The notes under the pieces: generated by a model
What the model saw: only the letters and a program-made list of their open reading frames with translations
Databases searched by the model: none
What the model was told of the DNA's origin: nothing
Made by a program: the position numbers and the translations under genes
DNA from: Heliomarina baculiformis
Lineage (GTDB): Bacteria > Pseudomonadota > Alphaproteobacteria > Rhodobacterales > Rhodobacteraceae
Reading direction: 5' to 3'
NCBI RefSeq assembly: GCF_019966545.1
Contig: NZ_JAIMIC010000005.1
Location: forward strand, 186,001 to 250,000
DNA: 64,000 nucleotides
Shown: piece by piece, positions 62,875-64,000 of the stretch
Numbering within the stretch: the stretch's first letter is position 1
How the letters are laid out: each line of letters begins with the position of its first letter

Positions 62875-64000
62875 ATGGCCCGCTTTTTCATAGACCGCCC
62901 GATTTTTGCTTGGGTCCTTTCGATCATCGTCATGGGGATTGGTCTCTTGTCGATGGTGACACTCCCGGTCGCACAGTATCCCGAGATCGCGCCCCCTTCG
63001 GTGTCGATCAACGCGAATTATCCCGGTGCTTCGGCGGAAACCGTCGCCAACACGGTCACGCAGGTGATCGAACAGCAGATGACGGGGCTGGATGGGCTTC
63101 GCTACATTTCTTCGAGCTCGACCTCTGCCGGGACCGCGACGATCACGCTGACCTTTGAAACCGGAACCGATGCCGATATCGCGCAGGTTCAGGTTCAAAA
63201 CAAGATGGCGCAGGCCACCTCTTCGCTGCCCGAACAGGTGCAGCGTCTGGGGGTTTCGGTCAGCAAGTCGTCGTCAGGCTTCCTGATGGTGATCGGGCTT
63301 ATTTCGCCCGATGGAACGTTCCAGCAGGAAGACCTCTCGGACTATCTCGTCTCGACCATGGTCGACGACCTGAGCCGGATCGAAGGCGTTGGCAATGTAC
63401 AGGTTTTTGGCGCCCAATACGCCATGCGGATCTGGCTCGACCCCTCCAAGCTGGCGGCCTACGAACTTACCCCGTCTGACGTGGTTGCAGCCGTTTCGGC
63501 GGAGAATGCGCAGATCTCGGCTGGCGCATTCGGCACCTTGCCGACAGTCGATGGCCAACAACTTAACGCAACCATCACCGCGCAGTCGCTGCTGCAGACA
63601 CCGGAAGACTTCCGCCAGATTGTCCTGCGGGCCGAAACTGACGGCGGACTCGTGCTGCTTCAGGACGTGGCTGAGGTTGAGATTGGCGCCGAAAACTATG
63701 CGACCATCGCGCGCTACAATCGCGGACCGGCTTCAGGGATGGCGATCAACCTTGCCCCCGGCGCAAACGCGCTTGATACGGCGGAAATGATCAAGGAACG
63801 GGTCGAGGAATTCTCGCAGTTCTTCCCGGAAGGCATGGATTACGTCATTCCTTTCGACACCACGCCGTTCATCGAAATTTCGATCGAGGCCGTGCTGCAT
63901 ACGTTGATCGAAGCGATCGTGCTCGTATTCCTAGTAATGTTCCTGTTCCTTCAGAACTTCCGCGCGACGCTTATCCCGACACTCGCCGTTCCCGTCGTTC
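62875..64000 (+). CDS. RND efflux pump inner-membrane transporter (HAE-1/AcrB family), truncated at window end
   Basis: The frame starts at ATG 62875 (GACCGGAGACC upstream) and runs off the window after 375 codons; family members are about 1,030-1,050 residues. It begins [20 protein letters not shown] with the first transmembrane helix, has [15 protein letters not shown], the porter domain ([17 protein letters not shown]) and reaches TM2-TM3 ([20 protein letters not shown]). It exports hydrophobic and amphipathic drugs with the adaptor 68 bases upstream. Confidence 0.94.
   Translation, partial: MARFFIDRPIFAWVLSIIVMGIGLLSMVTLPVAQYPEIAPPSVSINANYPGASAETVANTVTQVIEQQMTGLDGLRYISSSSTSAGTATITLTFETGTDADIAQVQVQNKMAQATSSLPEQVQRLGVSVSKSSSGFLMVIGLISPDGTFQQEDLSDYLVSTMVDDLSRIEGVGNVQVFGAQYAMRIWLDPSKLAAYELTPSDVVAAVSAENAQISAGAFGTLPTVDGQQLNATITAQSLLQTPEDFRQIVLRAETDGGLVLLQDVAEVEIGAENYATIARYNRGPASGMAINLAPGANALDTAEMIKERVEEFSQFFPEGMDYVIPFDTTPFIEISIEAVLHTLIEAIVLVFLVMFLFLQNFRATLIPTLAVPVV

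Overview
The window is a GC-rich (roughly 60% by eye), tightly packed stretch of an alphaproteobacterial chromosome. It is most likely a member of the Rhodobacterales (Roseobacter/Paracoccaceae lineage). The reasons are the ChpT-type histidine phosphotransferase, the OlsB-OlsA ornithine-lipid pair, ribosomal protein L21 with a C-terminal helix-hairpin-helix extension, the hmuSTUV/hmuR heme locus, many ATGA/GTGA stop-start overlaps, and a large acyl-CoA catabolic region with a branched-chain-type ABC transporter. Species cannot be named from the sequence alone.

Layout. 1-1.4 kb: end of a small membrane-anchored protein and a YihY/BrkB membrane protein. 1.5 kb: a 3' fragment of a tRNA-Leu(CAA) gene ending in CCA, which looks like the attachment-site scar of an integrated element. 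2-6.9 kb: a membrane metallophosphoesterase, a Tat-exported transglutaminase-like protein and an exported eight-heme cytochrome c with HEAT/TPR-like tail. 7-15.8 kb: iron/heme acquisition, with hmuSTUV divergent from the TonB-dependent receptor hmuR, followed by a four-gene exbB-exbD-exbD-tonB energiser operon. 16-17.5 kb: an orphan protein made of three CheW-like domains.

17.6-49.6 kb: a catabolic region. A LysR regulator is divergent from glutaryl-CoA dehydrogenase. A plus-strand operon follows (acyl-CoA ligase, 3-hydroxyacyl-CoA dehydrogenase, enoyl-CoA hydratase, an ACAD10/11-like acyl-CoA dehydrogenase, two SDRs). Next come a minus-strand operon (serine hydrolase, acetoacetate-CoA ligase, TesB thioesterase, amidohydrolase), a GST, a five-gene liv-type ABC transporter, and an eight-gene minus-strand operon (two acyl-CoA dehydrogenases forming a probable heteromeric enzyme, two SDRs, thiolase, histidine phosphatase, ACAD10/11-type kinase, IclR). 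It ends with quinone-reductase-like, phosphatase, MDR-reductase and MaoC genes. Together these provide uptake, CoA activation, oxidation, hydration, second oxidation, thiolysis and thioester release. The stand-alone kinase and the ACAD11-like dehydrogenase suggest that part of the region handles 4-hydroxyacyl-CoA intermediates. The growth substrate is not determinable here.

49.7-53 kb: a LuxR-family solo regulator, a structured non-coding stretch that looks like a small-RNA gene, and rpsB-tsf. 53-61.3 kb: housekeeping genes (HCCA-isomerase-like protein, olsBA, DUF3553, chpT, obgE-proB-proA, GNAT, rplU-rpmA). 61.7 kb to the end: an RND efflux operon (membrane-fusion protein and truncated pump gene). 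Its leader carries an array of TGYAC repeats at 11-bp steps, and a second copy of this array, with the same flanking sequence, lies 54 kb away at the end of hmuV. That pair, the split ACAD10/11 system and the structured RNA next to the LuxR solo are the most interesting unexplained signals.
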